A program made the position numbers and the translations under genes. Shown here one piece after another: positions 45,128-53,471 of a DNA stretch of 64,000 nucleotides (the stretch's first letter is position 1; the number at the start of each line of letters is the position of its first letter). The stretch comes from Collinsella aerofaciens (GTDB lineage: Bacteria > Actinomycetota > Coriobacteriia > Coriobacteriales > Coriobacteriaceae): positions 62,001 through 126,000 of the forward strand of contig NZ_SPFO01000001.1 of the NCBI RefSeq assembly GCF_005845035.1. Reading direction: 5' to 3'. The notes under the pieces are model-generated. The model searched no databases. It was not told the DNA's origin and worked only from the letters and a program-made list of their open reading frames with translations.

Positions 45128-46585
45128 ATGGACTACAAGATTACCGGTTACGAGCCCGCCCAGCTGTTCCATTTCTTTGAGGAGGTCAGCGCGATCCCCC
45201 GTGGGTCTGGCAACGAGAAGGGCATCAGCGATTTCCTGGTCGCGTTTGCCAAGGAGCGCGGTCTCGATGTGTACCAGGACGAGGTCTACAACGTCATCAT
45301 TCGCAAGCCCGCATCTGCCGGCGCCGAGAATGCCCCGACCGTGATGCTGCAGGGCCACATCGACATGGTGTGCGACAAGCTGGGCTCCGTCGAGCACGAC
45401 TTTACGACTGATGGTATCGACCTGGTCGTCAAGGACGGCGTCCTCACCGCTAACGGCACCACTCTGGGCGCCGACAACGGTATTGCCGTCGCTCTGATGC
45501 TCACTGTTCTCGATGACGATTCGATCGTTCACCCCGCCCTCGAGTGCGTATTCACCACCGACGAGGAGACCGGCCTGGTCGGCGCCGAGACGCTCGACAA
45601 GTCCCAGATTAGCGCCCGCACCATGATTAACCTTGACTCCGAGGAAGAGGGCGTTGCTACCGTCAGCTGCGCCGGCGGTGTCGTCGTTACCTACACCTGC
45701 CCGATCGCGCGCGAGCACAAGACCGGTAGCGCCCTCACGCTCGACATCTCCGGCCTGCTGGGCGGCCACTCCGGCAGCGATATTAACCTGGAGCGCGGCA
45801 ACGGCAACCTCATCATGGCCCGCATCATCGACCGCCTGATGGTTGCCGGCGAGCCCGCCATCGTTAGCTTTAACGGCGGCACCAAGGACAACGCCATCAA
45901 CCGTGAGTGCAAGGCCGAGCTGGTCTACGCCGACCACGCTGCAGCCGAGGCCGCGGCCCAGATCGCAAAGGGCATCATCGCCGACGTTACTGCCGAGCTC
46001 GAGGTCTTCGACCCCGGCTTTACCTGCACGGTTGAGATTGCCGACAACACTGAGGTCGAGGCCATGGACGAAAAGTCCGCACTTGCCCTTATTCGCGCTC
46101 TGCGTCTTGCCCCCAACGGTGTGATCCGCCGCAATGTCGCCACCGACGGCTCCGTCGAGGTTTCCTCCAACATCGGCGTGGTTGCCACCTCTGACGACCA
46201 AGTCAAGATCATGCTGTCCCCGCGCTCCTCGATCACCTCGCTGCAGAACGAGTTCAAGGACCGCCTGCAGATGCTGGCCGATGTCCTGGGATTCGACGCC
46301 AAGTTTGAGTTCGAGTATCCCGGCTGGAGCTATGCCGAGCATTCGCCGGTCCGCGACATCTTTGTCGAGAGCTATCGCGAGCTCTTTGGCTCCGAGCTAC
46401 GAATCGAGTCCATTCACGCCGGCCTTGAGTGCGGCCTGTTTGCCGAGGCCCTGCACGGCCTGGACGCCATCGCCGTGGGCCCGACGCTCTCCGATGTCCA
46501 CACCCCGGACGAGAGCATGGAGCTCGCTTCTGCCGAGCGCTTCTACGAGCTGCTCATCGACGTCCTCAAGCGCCTCGCTGCGTAA
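45128..46585 (+). CDS. pepD: Xaa-His (aminoacyl-histidine) dipeptidase
   Basis: 485 residues from the ATG at 45128 (CAAGGAGG upstream); upstream frame rejected. M20C family: LQGHIDMVCDK (metal His/Asp), ADNGIAVALML, catalytic ECVFTTDEETGLVGA, and GLLGGHSGSDINLERGN. It hydrolyses dipeptides with unspecific first residue, usually in the cytosol. The 148 bases before it hold a short CTTTATC/GATAAAG hairpin (44986-45000), possibly the end of the toxin operon. Confidence 0.95.
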   Translation: MDYKITGYEPAQLFHFFEEVSAIPRGSGNEKGISDFLVAFAKERGLDVYQDEVYNVIIRKPASAGAENAPTVMLQGHIDMVCDKLGSVEHDFTTDGIDLVVKDGVLTANGTTLGADNGIAVALMLTVLDDDSIVHPALECVFTTDEETGLVGAETLDKSQISARTMINLDSEEEGVATVSCAGGVVVTYTCPIAREHKTGSALTLDISGLLGGHSGSDINLERGNGNLIMARIIDRLMVAGEPAIVSFNGGTKDNAINRECKAELVYADHAAAEAAAQIAKGIIADVTAELEVFDPGFTCTVEIADNTEVEAMDEKSALALIRALRLAPNGVIRRNVATDGSVEVSSNIGVVATSDDQVKIMLSPRSSITSLQNEFKDRLQMLADVLGFDAKFEFEYPGWSYAEHSPVRDIFVESYRELFGSELRIESIHAGLECGLFAEALHGLDAIAVGPTLSDVHTPDESMELASAERFYELLIDVLKRLAA

Positions 46586-46642
46586 AGGTTGCGCTAGCAG
46601 CAGTCCGAGCCACGTGTTGGTGGATTGCAAATGACATTATGA

Positions 46643-46686
46643 GAGGGGGCACCCGAGCTTTTGCGACGGGTGCCTCCTCTCTTCTT
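46643..46686 (+). terminator. Terminator of pepD, between convergent genes
   Basis: GAGGGGGCACCC pairs with GGGTGCCTCCTC (one mismatch), then TCTTCTTTT. It lies between pepD and the minus-strand hipA. Confidence 0.75.
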
Positions 46687-46711
46687 TTGGGAAATGGGAG
46701 ATTACGGACAC

Positions 46712-48016
46712 CTAGCCCATATCCGCCTTGATGAGGTCGAGGGTGCGCTGGCAGTTTTCGCAGACGGGGCCGAGCATATGCTCGCGCAGGTCCGCCATGC
46801 CGGGCAGGTCGGCGTATTCGTCCATGACCTCTTCCATGCAAATGGGTACCTCGTAGGCGAGGTCCATCATGGTCGCAAAGCAAAACTTCTCGGATAGCCC
46901 GGCATCGGTGAGCGCCGCCTCCAGCGCGGGGTCGCCCATACCGTGGTATCGGCGGATAGCGCCTGGACCGATGCGCCCCACACGATTTTCGCCGCCAACG
47001 CTCATGGCAAGGCGCGCTTTTCGCCGCATGCGTTCGTATGCCAGCCCCGATGCAACGTCATACATACGGGCCATCATAGCTGTGCTGCCGTTTCCAAGAA
47101 GCAGGGAATAGTTCTTCGCATGCGCGTCCGGTGCGCCGATGATGGCGTTAAAGAAAAGTATCTGCGTAAACAGATACAGGTTAAGTTGATGATGGCTCGT
47201 GTTGACGAGGAGTTCCTGAATGTCGCGTGCGGTCGGGCCACCGTCTGCCGTGTACTTTTGAGCGGGCATCACTCCAAGGGCCTGACAGAGGTCTTCTTGG
47301 TGTAGACGCATGATTGTTCCGTCTTTGGCTTTCACACGGTCATAGCGTTCAACAATGAGGGCGGGTTCGTCCTCAAATAAGCGATACTCAACGTTCGCCG
47401 TTGCGATACCCGCGCGCTGGGCGCTTTTCATGCAGACAAACTCATTAAGAGCTTCAAGTTTAAATCCGATAACGCCATTTTTGAAAATATGCGTCGTGGG
47501 CGAGGAACCTACGCATTCGCACCAGCGACCGTCTATGAGCGCGAGTGCGAACTTGCCCTGGTTGCCTCCAAGTGACCAACTTTCATCTAGGCCCATCCAC
47601 GATGCCTCGCGGTCATCCCTGATCGACTTGAGGCGCAAGGCAATCTCGTGGTCGTCTATAGGGCGGTATTCGCCAGTGCGATGCAAGGCGGCGTCGATAT
47701 CTTCTTCGGCGCAAAACTGCACTCCGCCCGGACAGTCGAGTCCGATATGGCTGAGCAGCGCAACGGGATTATTGGGCCTGGCGTCGAATTCGGCGGCAAT
47801 CGCTTTTCGTTGGTCCTCGCTGTCGGGCAGAAGGCCAAACAAGTACGGATTCATGACCTGTTGGCCGTATGTGCGATTTGATACGGGAATGTTGGTCGAT
47901 AGGGCTGGCCCGTCATAATCTTGATCGTAGGCAAAACTGACTAGACCGCTCTCATCTTGCATGAGCGTTCCTGCGGGTACGCCGCAAATAATAGTCCGAA
48001 GCGTTTTTCTGGCCAT
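46712..48016 (-). CDS. hipA: HipA-family kinase toxin
   Basis: 434 residues. P-loop-like SLGGNQGKFALAL, and the catalytic loop GAPDAHAKNYSLLL, which matches the HipA DxHxKN active site. In E. coli HipA phosphorylates glutamyl-tRNA synthetase and causes dormancy; substrates of distant HipAs differ. GGGAGATA precedes the ATG on the minus strand, 3 bases after hipB. The N-terminal subdomain (residues 1-100) is present, so the protein is full length. Confidence 0.92.
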   Translation of the reverse strand: MARKTLRTIICGVPAGTLMQDESGLVSFAYDQDYDGPALSTNIPVSNRTYGQQVMNPYLFGLLPDSEDQRKAIAAEFDARPNNPVALLSHIGLDCPGGVQFCAEEDIDAALHRTGEYRPIDDHEIALRLKSIRDDREASWMGLDESWSLGGNQGKFALALIDGRWCECVGSSPTTHIFKNGVIGFKLEALNEFVCMKSAQRAGIATANVEYRLFEDEPALIVERYDRVKAKDGTIMRLHQEDLCQALGVMPAQKYTADGGPTARDIQELLVNTSHHQLNLYLFTQILFFNAIIGAPDAHAKNYSLLLGNGSTAMMARMYDVASGLAYERMRRKARLAMSVGGENRVGRIGPGAIRRYHGMGDPALEAALTDAGLSEKFCFATMMDLAYEVPICMEEVMDEYADLPGMADLREHMLGPVCENCQRTLDLIKADMG

Positions 48017-48019
48017 TGG

Positions 48020-48490
48020 CTATCTCCCTTCGGGCTTGGTTTGGGCAGATGCGCTTGCGGCAATCGAGACTCCGAGATTGGACATGGCGAAATCGGCGAA
48101 GGCCTTGTCGTAGAGCTCGGCCGTAAAGGGGGTATCTGGAAGAGCTGGAATGGCTGCGCCGCGTCGGTTGCGATGGTGAAGACGTTGAGTGTGATGGCAC
48201 CTGGGGGTGCTACAAGGTTGCAAATCGGCATGCGGGGCGTCGGTTGGCTGCTCATGTTTCGTGTCGTCGATATTCCCTTGAGCAACTAGTGCCAGTCCGA
48301 GAGCACCGAAAACCGCCAGCAGCTTGTCGAGCCGAATACCCGTGGCATCTCCCAGCTCGAGCGATGCGAGCAGGCGCTCCGAAACACCGGCTTTTTTAGC
48401 GAGGGTTGCACGGGTGAGACCCTGAGCATCGCGTGCCTGGCGCACGTAGATGCCAGCTTGGCGCGGTGTGGTGATGGGAAGGGTATCCAC
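48020..48490 (-). CDS. hipB: HipB-type antitoxin, XRE family
   Basis: 156 residues with a GTG start (AGGAGA upstream on the minus strand). XRE HTH: IYVRQARDAQGLTRATLAKKAGVSERLLASLELGDATGIRLDKLL. It is about 70 residues longer than E. coli HipB; the tail (His/Pro/Arg-rich, then a C-terminal segment with FADFAMSNLGVSIAASASAQTK) is of unknown role. Upstream is a 14-bp perfect inverted repeat as operator. Confidence 0.88.
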   Translation of the reverse strand: MDTLPITTPRQAGIYVRQARDAQGLTRATLAKKAGVSERLLASLELGDATGIRLDKLLAVFGALGLALVAQGNIDDTKHEQPTDAPHADLQPCSTPRCHHTQRLHHRNRRGAAIPALPDTPFTAELYDKAFADFAMSNLGVSIAASASAQTKPEGR

Positions 48491-48506
48491 GGCGATCTCC
48501 TAACGT

Positions 48507-48545
48507 GCAGACTTTTGCATATCAGTATGACATGCAAAAGTCTGC
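48507..48545 (-). promoter_or_regulatory. hipBA operator
   Basis: GCAGACTTTTGCAT and ATGCAAAAGTCTGC, 14 bp, perfect, 11-base spacer, ending 17 bases upstream of the hipB start codon and flanking its ribosome site. A third, related copy (ATGCAAAACTCTGCAT) is in the loop and stem of the neighbouring mntP terminator. Confidence 0.8.
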
Positions 48546-48551
48546 ATGAAA

Positions 48552-48581
48552 AGGCCTCATGCAAAACTCTGCATGAGGCCT
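48552..48581 (-). terminator. Terminator of mntP
   Basis: On the minus strand AGGCCTCATGCA pairs perfectly with TGCATGAGGCCT over a 6-base loop, followed by TTTC. It lies between mntP and the hipBA promoter. Confidence 0.75.
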
Positions 48582-48610
48582 TGCCCGGACGTTTAGTTTT
48601 GAAGGGTGTT

Positions 48611-49189
48611 TTACAGCGCCAAAAACCCCAAGTGTTCCAGCAGAATCTTGAGGCCGATAAGGATAAGCACGACGCCACCCACGATGGTGGCGGGTTTTTC
48701 GTAGCGCGCGCCAAAGGTGTGGCCGATCGCCACGCCGGCGACGGAGAAGATAAACGTTGTGATGCCTATAAGCGATACAGCGGGCACGATGTCGACCGAG
48801 AGTGCCGCAAACGAGATGCCCACGGCTAGGGCGTCGATTGAGGTGGCAATGGCGAGGAGCAGGTACTCGACCAGGTCAATCTTTTCGGCATCCTTGCCGT
48901 CGCCTTCATCCTCGTCCTCGGTAAAGGCTTCCCACAGCATTTTGCCGCCGATGAAGGCGAGCAGGATAAAGGCGATCCAGTGGTCGATGGGGCCGATGAT
49001 GCCCATAAACTGACTGCCAAGCGCCCATCCGATTACGGGCATGCCGGCCTGGAAGCCGCCAAAGAACAGGCCGAGCACCACGGCGACCTTAAGGTTGATC
49101 TTTTTCATGCCGAGACCCTTGCAGATGGAAACGGCAAAGGCGTCCATCGAAAGGCCAACGGCGAGCAACACGAGCTCTGCGAGTCCCAT
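48611..49189 (-). CDS. mntP: Manganese efflux pump MntP
   Basis: 192 residues from the ATG at 49189 (GAGGGAG upstream). Six membrane spans, with the two repeats GLSMDAFAVSICKGL and ATSIDALAVGISFAAL, whose Asp residues form the Mn2+ path. An acidic cytosolic loop (TEDEDEGDGKDAEK) separates the halves. Exports Mn2+. The manganese riboswitch upstream settles the ion. Confidence 0.95.
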   Translation of the reverse strand: MGLAELVLLAVGLSMDAFAVSICKGLGMKKINLKVAVVLGLFFGGFQAGMPVIGWALGSQFMGIIGPIDHWIAFILLAFIGGKMLWEAFTEDEDEGDGKDAEKIDLVEYLLLAIATSIDALAVGISFAALSVDIVPAVSLIGITTFIFSVAGVAIGHTFGARYEKPATIVGGVVLILIGLKILLEHLGFLAL

Positions 49190-49242
49190 AGCCTGGCTCC
49201 CTCTCTGCGGGCGAGCCCGCGTGTACCTCTTGGGGGAATAAC

Positions 49243-49382
49243 AAAAAAGACCCGTGGCGTACGCGCTGCGCGCACAACCACGAGTCTCGTTCATTAAGGC
49301 AAGCCAGACCGTTTCGGCCAGTATGTTGACTTGCCGCGCCACCGGAGGCGAACCCGGCCACGCGACTACTCCCTCATTCATG
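49243..49382 (-). promoter_or_regulatory. yybP-ykoY manganese riboswitch with terminator
   Basis: On the minus strand the conserved parts appear in order: TGAGGGAGTAG, GCAAGTCAACATACTGG, GGTCTGGCTTGCC, TTAATGAACGAGACTC. The 3' end AGACTCGTGG pairs with CCACGGGTCT, followed by six T (49243-49287), an intrinsic terminator that competes with the closing helix. So Mn2+ binding should stop terminator formation and turn on mntP, as in known members. Confidence 0.93.
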
Positions 49383-49535
49383 TGAACCCCGATGCTACCA
49401 CATAAGCAGCCCATTTGGGTTGGGCTCTCAGCTGTGTTCGCTCATTCTGTAAGCATCGGATTTCGCAAGCGCCGCGGGGACAAACCGTGAGAAACTATTG
49501 AGCGTTTATGGAGCGTATACGATGGGAGCGATGCC

Positions 49536-50603
49536 TTGGATAAGAACGAGCTGCAAAAGCGTATGGAACAGGCCATCCGCCTGACGGCACCTGGTCAGCC
49601 GATCCGCACCGCCCTCGACATGATCATCGCCGGTCACCTGGGCGCCCTTATCTGCGTCGGTGACACCGAAAACGTGCTCGCTGCCGGTAACGACGGCTTC
49701 CCGCTCAACATTTCGTTCACCTCGAACCGTCTGTTCGAGCTCTCCAAGATGGACGGTGCCATCGTCATCGACGGCGACCTCACCCAGATCCTGCGCGCCA
49801 ACTTCCACCTCAATCCCGATCCCTCGCTTGCCACGAGCGAGACGGGCATGCGTCACCGCACCGCCGCTCGCATGTCGGTGCTCACCGATGCCATCGTGAT
49901 CTCGGTCTCGGCCCGTCGTGCCGTCGTTAACGTGTACGTTCACGGCAAGAGCTACGAGATCCAGCCCGTCACCACCATCATGAGCTCGGTCAACCAGCTC
50001 GTCGCCACGCTTCAGACTACTCGTCAGTCGCTCGACCGCTCCCTGCTGCGCCTGACGGCCCTCGAGCTCGACGACTACGTTACGCTCGCCGACATTACCG
50101 GTATTTTCTCGAGCTTCGAGATCATGCAGCAAGCAAAGACCGAGCTTAAGGATTGCATCGTCAAGCTGGGCAACCAGGGCAAGCTCGTGCAGATGCAGCT
50201 CGAGCAGCTCGCCGGTTCCAGCATGGATACCGAATACGACCTGATGATCCGCGACTACGCGAGCGATTCCTCCGAGGCAAACGCCGAGAAGATTCGTGCA
50301 GAGCTCGCTCGCATGACGCCTAAGGACCTGTCCGACCCGCAGCACGTGGCGGCAGTTCTGGGCTATGACGACCTGGACGAGGACTCCGTCATGACGCCGC
50401 TGGGCCTGCGCACGCTTTCGCGCGTGTCCGTCGTGCGCGACGGCGTGGCCGAGAAGATCGTCGACGAGTACGGCTCGCTGCAGGAGCTCATGGACGACAT
50501 CAGCGAGGATCCGGAGCGCCTGGGCGACTTTGGCGTCAACAACCCTGCCATTCTTGCGGACTCGCTGTACCGCATGAAGGGCACCAAACAGGGGAACGCA
50601 TAA
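49536..50603 (+). CDS. disA: DNA integrity scanning diadenylate cyclase
   Basis: 355 residues, TTG start at 49536 with GGGAGCG upstream; the ATG five bases ahead is out of frame. DAC domain: KMDGAIVIDGDL (DGA motif) and GMRHRTAARMS (RHR motif). Then the linker domain and the C-terminal helix-hairpin-helix DNA-binding region (LSRVSVVRDGVAEKIVDEYGSLQELMDD). It makes c-di-AMP while scanning DNA. Start of disA-ispD-ispF-cysS, a common Gram-positive neighbourhood. Confidence 0.96.
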   Translation: MDKNELQKRMEQAIRLTAPGQPIRTALDMIIAGHLGALICVGDTENVLAAGNDGFPLNISFTSNRLFELSKMDGAIVIDGDLTQILRANFHLNPDPSLATSETGMRHRTAARMSVLTDAIVISVSARRAVVNVYVHGKSYEIQPVTTIMSSVNQLVATLQTTRQSLDRSLLRLTALELDDYVTLADITGIFSSFEIMQQAKTELKDCIVKLGNQGKLVQMQLEQLAGSSMDTEYDLMIRDYASDSSEANAEKIRAELARMTPKDLSDPQHVAAVLGYDDLDEDSVMTPLGLRTLSRVSVVRDGVAEKIVDEYGSLQELMDDISEDPERLGDFGVNNPAILADSLYRMKGTKQGNA

Positions 50604-51331
50604 TGGCGCCCGTATGCGCCGTGGTCGTTGCCGGCGGCAGCGGTCAGCGCTTTGGAAATCCCGGCGGCAAGCAGCTCGTTAACGTGGCGGGCCGTCCGCT
50701 CATGAGCTGGTCCATCCGCGCGTTTGATCGTAGCGACAAGGTCGGCCATATCGTGGTGGTGTGTCCTGCCGAGCGCCGTGCCGAGATGCGCCGCCTTGCC
50801 ATCGACCCGTTTGACTATGACACGCCCATCAGCTTTGCCGATGCCGGCGATACCCGTCAGGATTCCACCCGTGCCGGCGTGCATGCGGTTCCGGCGGGTT
50901 TCGAATATGTCGCCATCCACGATGGCGCTCGTCCGCTCATTACGACCGAGGCCATCGACCACGCTATCGACGTGCTCATGGGTGACCGCTCGCTCGACGG
51001 TGTCGTGTGCGGTCAGCCCGCGATCGACACGCTCAAGATCGTCGACGGCGATAATATCGTCGAGACGCCGCCGCGCGAGCTCTATTGGGCCGCGCAGACG
51101 CCGCAGATCTTTAGCGTCGACGCGATGAAGCGTGCCCATGCCGCGGCGATTGCCGAGGGCTTTATCGGTACCGACGACTCATCGCTGGTCGAGCGCATGG
51201 GCGGGCGCGTCCGCTGTGTCCAGAGCCCGCGCGACAACCTTAAGGTGACGGTGCCCGAGGATCTGCGTCCCGTAACCGCGATTCTGCTTGGCCGCATGGC
51301 CGAGGGAGAGGACCTTCCCTATGTTCAGTAA
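50603..51331 (+). CDS. ispD: 2-C-methyl-D-erythritol 4-phosphate cytidylyltransferase
   Basis: 242 residues. The start overlaps the disA stop (TAATG). Nucleotide-binding VVVAGGSGQRFGNPGGKQL, HDGARPLI, and DDSSLVERMGGRV. Third enzyme of the MEP isoprenoid pathway. It overlaps ispF by 11 bases. Confidence 0.96.
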   Translation: MAPVCAVVVAGGSGQRFGNPGGKQLVNVAGRPLMSWSIRAFDRSDKVGHIVVVCPAERRAEMRRLAIDPFDYDTPISFADAGDTRQDSTRAGVHAVPAGFEYVAIHDGARPLITTEAIDHAIDVLMGDRSLDGVVCGQPAIDTLKIVDGDNIVETPPRELYWAAQTPQIFSVDAMKRAHAAAIAEGFIGTDDSSLVERMGGRVRCVQSPRDNLKVTVPEDLRPVTAILLGRMAEGEDLPYVQ

Positions 51332-51815
51332 CCTGCGCATTGGCCACGGCTACGACGTCCACCGTTTGGTGGAGGGGCGTCGATGTATCATCGGCGGGGT
51401 CGACATTCCCTACGAGCGCGGCCTGCTGGGCCACTCGGATGCCGATGTGCTCGCGCACGCCTTGGCCGACGCCATTCTGGGCGCCTGCCGCGGGGGAGAC
51501 ATCGGCAAGCTATTCCCCGACACCGATCCTGCCTACGAGGGTGCTGATTCGATGGTGCTGCTCGCTCGCGTGATGGACTATGCGCGCGAGCTGGGCTTTG
51601 AGTTTGTCGATGCCGATTGCACCATTGCCTGTCAGCAACCCAAGATCACCCCGCACCGCGATGCCATGCGCGCCAACCTTGCCCATGCCCTGGGCGTTGA
51701 CGTCGAAAATGTAGGCGTCGCCGCCACTACGACCGAAAAGCTCGGTTGGGAAGGCCAGGGCGAGGGAATCGGCGCCTGGGCCGTCTGCCTGCTACAGAAA
51801 ACCGTTAAGGAGTAA
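51321..51815 (+). CDS. ispF: 2-C-methyl-D-erythritol 2,4-cyclodiphosphate synthase
   Basis: 164 residues from the ATG at 51321, inside the end of ispD, with GGGAGAGG upstream. Zn2+ ligands in GHGYDVHRL (Asp, His) and HSDADVLAHALADA. Trimeric enzyme of the fifth MEP step. Direct partner of ispD in the same operon. Confidence 0.96.
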   Translation: MFSNLRIGHGYDVHRLVEGRRCIIGGVDIPYERGLLGHSDADVLAHALADAILGACRGGDIGKLFPDTDPAYEGADSMVLLARVMDYARELGFEFVDADCTIACQQPKITPHRDAMRANLAHALGVDVENVGVAATTTEKLGWEGQGEGIGAWAVCLLQKTVKE

Positions 51816-51818
51816 CGA

Positions 51819-53285
51819 ATGCGTATCTACAACAGCGCTACCCATAAAAAGGAAGAGTTCCAGCCCATCGAGTCCGGCAAGGTTCGCATGTACGTGTGCG
51901 GCCCCACGGTCTACGACAACATCCACATCGGCAATGCCCGCACGTTCATCAGCTTCGATGTGATTCGACGCTGGCTCATCGCGAGCGGCTACGAGGTCAC
52001 GTTCGCCCAGAACCTCACCGATGTCGACGACAAGATCATCAAGCGCGCCAACGAGCAGGGCCGTACGGCTGCCGAGGTCGCGACGGAGTTCTCCGACAAG
52101 TTCATCGGCGTCATGCGCGCCGCCAACGTGCTCGATCCCGATGTGCGCCCCCGCGCCACCAAGGAGATCGGCCCCATGATCGCCATGATCAAGACGCTTA
52201 TCGAGCAGGGCCACGCTTACGCAGCCGATAACGGCGATGTGTACTTTGCCGTGCGCAGCGATCCCAACTATGGTCAGGTCTCGGGCCGCAACATCGACGA
52301 CCTTATGGTTGGTGCGCGCATCGAGGAGAACGAGGACAAGATCGACCCGCTCGACTTTGCCCTGTGGAAGGCCGCCAAGCCCGGCGAGCCCAGCTGGCCG
52401 AGCCCCTGGGGCGAGGGCCGTCCCGGTTGGCACACCGAGTGCGCCGCCATGGTGCATCGCTACCTGGGTACCCCGATCGATATCCACGGCGGTGGCTCCG
52501 ATCTTGCTTTCCCGCATCACGAGAACGAGTGCGCCCAGGCCACCTGCGCCTGGCACCAGGGCTTCTCCAACACCTGGATGCACACGGGCATGCTGCTGGT
52601 TGACGGCGAGAAGATGTCCAAGTCACTCGGCAACTTCTTTACGCTGGCCGAGGTCCTCGAACAGCACTCCGCTGCCGCCCTGCGCCTGCTGATGCTGCAG
52701 ACGAGCTATCGCTCGCCGCTCGACTTTTCTTGGGAGCGCCTGGAGGGTGCCGAGAACTCGCTCACGCGTATCGCCGGTACGGTCGAGAACCTGCGCTGGG
52801 CCGCGAACCATGCGACGGCCGATGCCGATGCGGCTGCCGCCGAGGCGTTTGCCGCCAAGGCCGCCGAGACTCGTGCCACCTTTAAGGAGTGCATGGACGA
52901 CGACTTTAACACCGCTGGTGCCATGGGTGCCGTCTTTGGCTTTGTGACCGAGTGCAACCAGTACCTGGAGCAGGCGGGCGACGCTGCCGACAAGGCCGCC
53001 GCGCTTGCCGCCGCCGACACGCTGGCCGAGCTGCTCGATACGCTTGGCGTTGAGCTCCCCGAGCCCAAGGTCGAGTTGCCGCTGGGCCTGCTGGGCGTTG
53101 CCGCCGGTTTGGTTGCCTACACGGGTGACGACGTGGACGAGGCCGCTGCCAAGATTCTCGAGGCCCGCGCCGAGGCCCGCGCCGCCAAGAACTGGGATCT
53201 GGCCGACGCCATCCGCGACCAGCTCAAGGACCTGGGCCTGACGATTGAAGATACCGCCGCCGGCACTCGTATCAAATCTCTCTAA
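51819..53285 (+). CDS. cysS: Cysteinyl-tRNA synthetase
   Basis: 488 residues. Class I motifs: GPTVYDNIHIGNAR (HIGH variant HIGN), Zn ligands around WHTECAAM and HENE, and KMSKSLGNFFT. AAGGAG precedes the ATG, 3 bases after ispF. The C-terminal Ala-rich helical domain after residue 320 is typical but somewhat longer. Confidence 0.97.
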   Translation: MRIYNSATHKKEEFQPIESGKVRMYVCGPTVYDNIHIGNARTFISFDVIRRWLIASGYEVTFAQNLTDVDDKIIKRANEQGRTAAEVATEFSDKFIGVMRAANVLDPDVRPRATKEIGPMIAMIKTLIEQGHAYAADNGDVYFAVRSDPNYGQVSGRNIDDLMVGARIEENEDKIDPLDFALWKAAKPGEPSWPSPWGEGRPGWHTECAAMVHRYLGTPIDIHGGGSDLAFPHHENECAQATCAWHQGFSNTWMHTGMLLVDGEKMSKSLGNFFTLAEVLEQHSAAALRLLMLQTSYRSPLDFSWERLEGAENSLTRIAGTVENLRWAANHATADADAAAAEAFAAKAAETRATFKECMDDDFNTAGAMGAVFGFVTECNQYLEQAGDAADKAAALAAADTLAELLDTLGVELPEPKVELPLGLLGVAAGLVAYTGDDVDEAAAKILEARAEARAAKNWDLADAIRDQLKDLGLTIEDTAAGTRIKSL

Positions 53286-53291
53286 TCCCCG

Positions 53292-53393
53292 CGGGTTTCC
53301 CAAGCACCCGACCTTGCCGTTCAAACCGTCGCTCGCGTACTCAAGTACGCGTCGCTCCTCTTTCACGGCAATCTCGGGCACTTGGAAAACCCG
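53292..53393. repeat. Nested inverted repeat after cysS
   Basis: 29-base arms (53292-53320 and 53365-53393, about five mismatches) enclose GCGTAC-TCAA-GTACGC (53335-53350) with extra pairing around CGTCGCT. Same layout as the elements around groESL and after lysS, with unrelated sequence. Confidence 0.7.
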
Positions 53394-53396
53394 TAC

Positions 53397-53437
53397 CGAC
53401 CGCCCGAATTAATATTCATGGGCGGTCGTTTATTTTG
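53397..53437 (+). terminator. Terminator of cysS
   Basis: CGACCGCCC pairs with GGGCGGTCG over a 14-base AT-rich loop, followed by TTTATTTT. Confidence 0.85.
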
Positions 53438-53471
53438 TTTCGTTTGATAGTTGTATTTAGGAGGTCGCTTT

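Noticed and set aside
49531-49540. ATG as start of disA
   Set aside because: The ATG is out of frame; the in-frame TTG at 49536 gives the conserved N-terminus with correct ribosome spacing.
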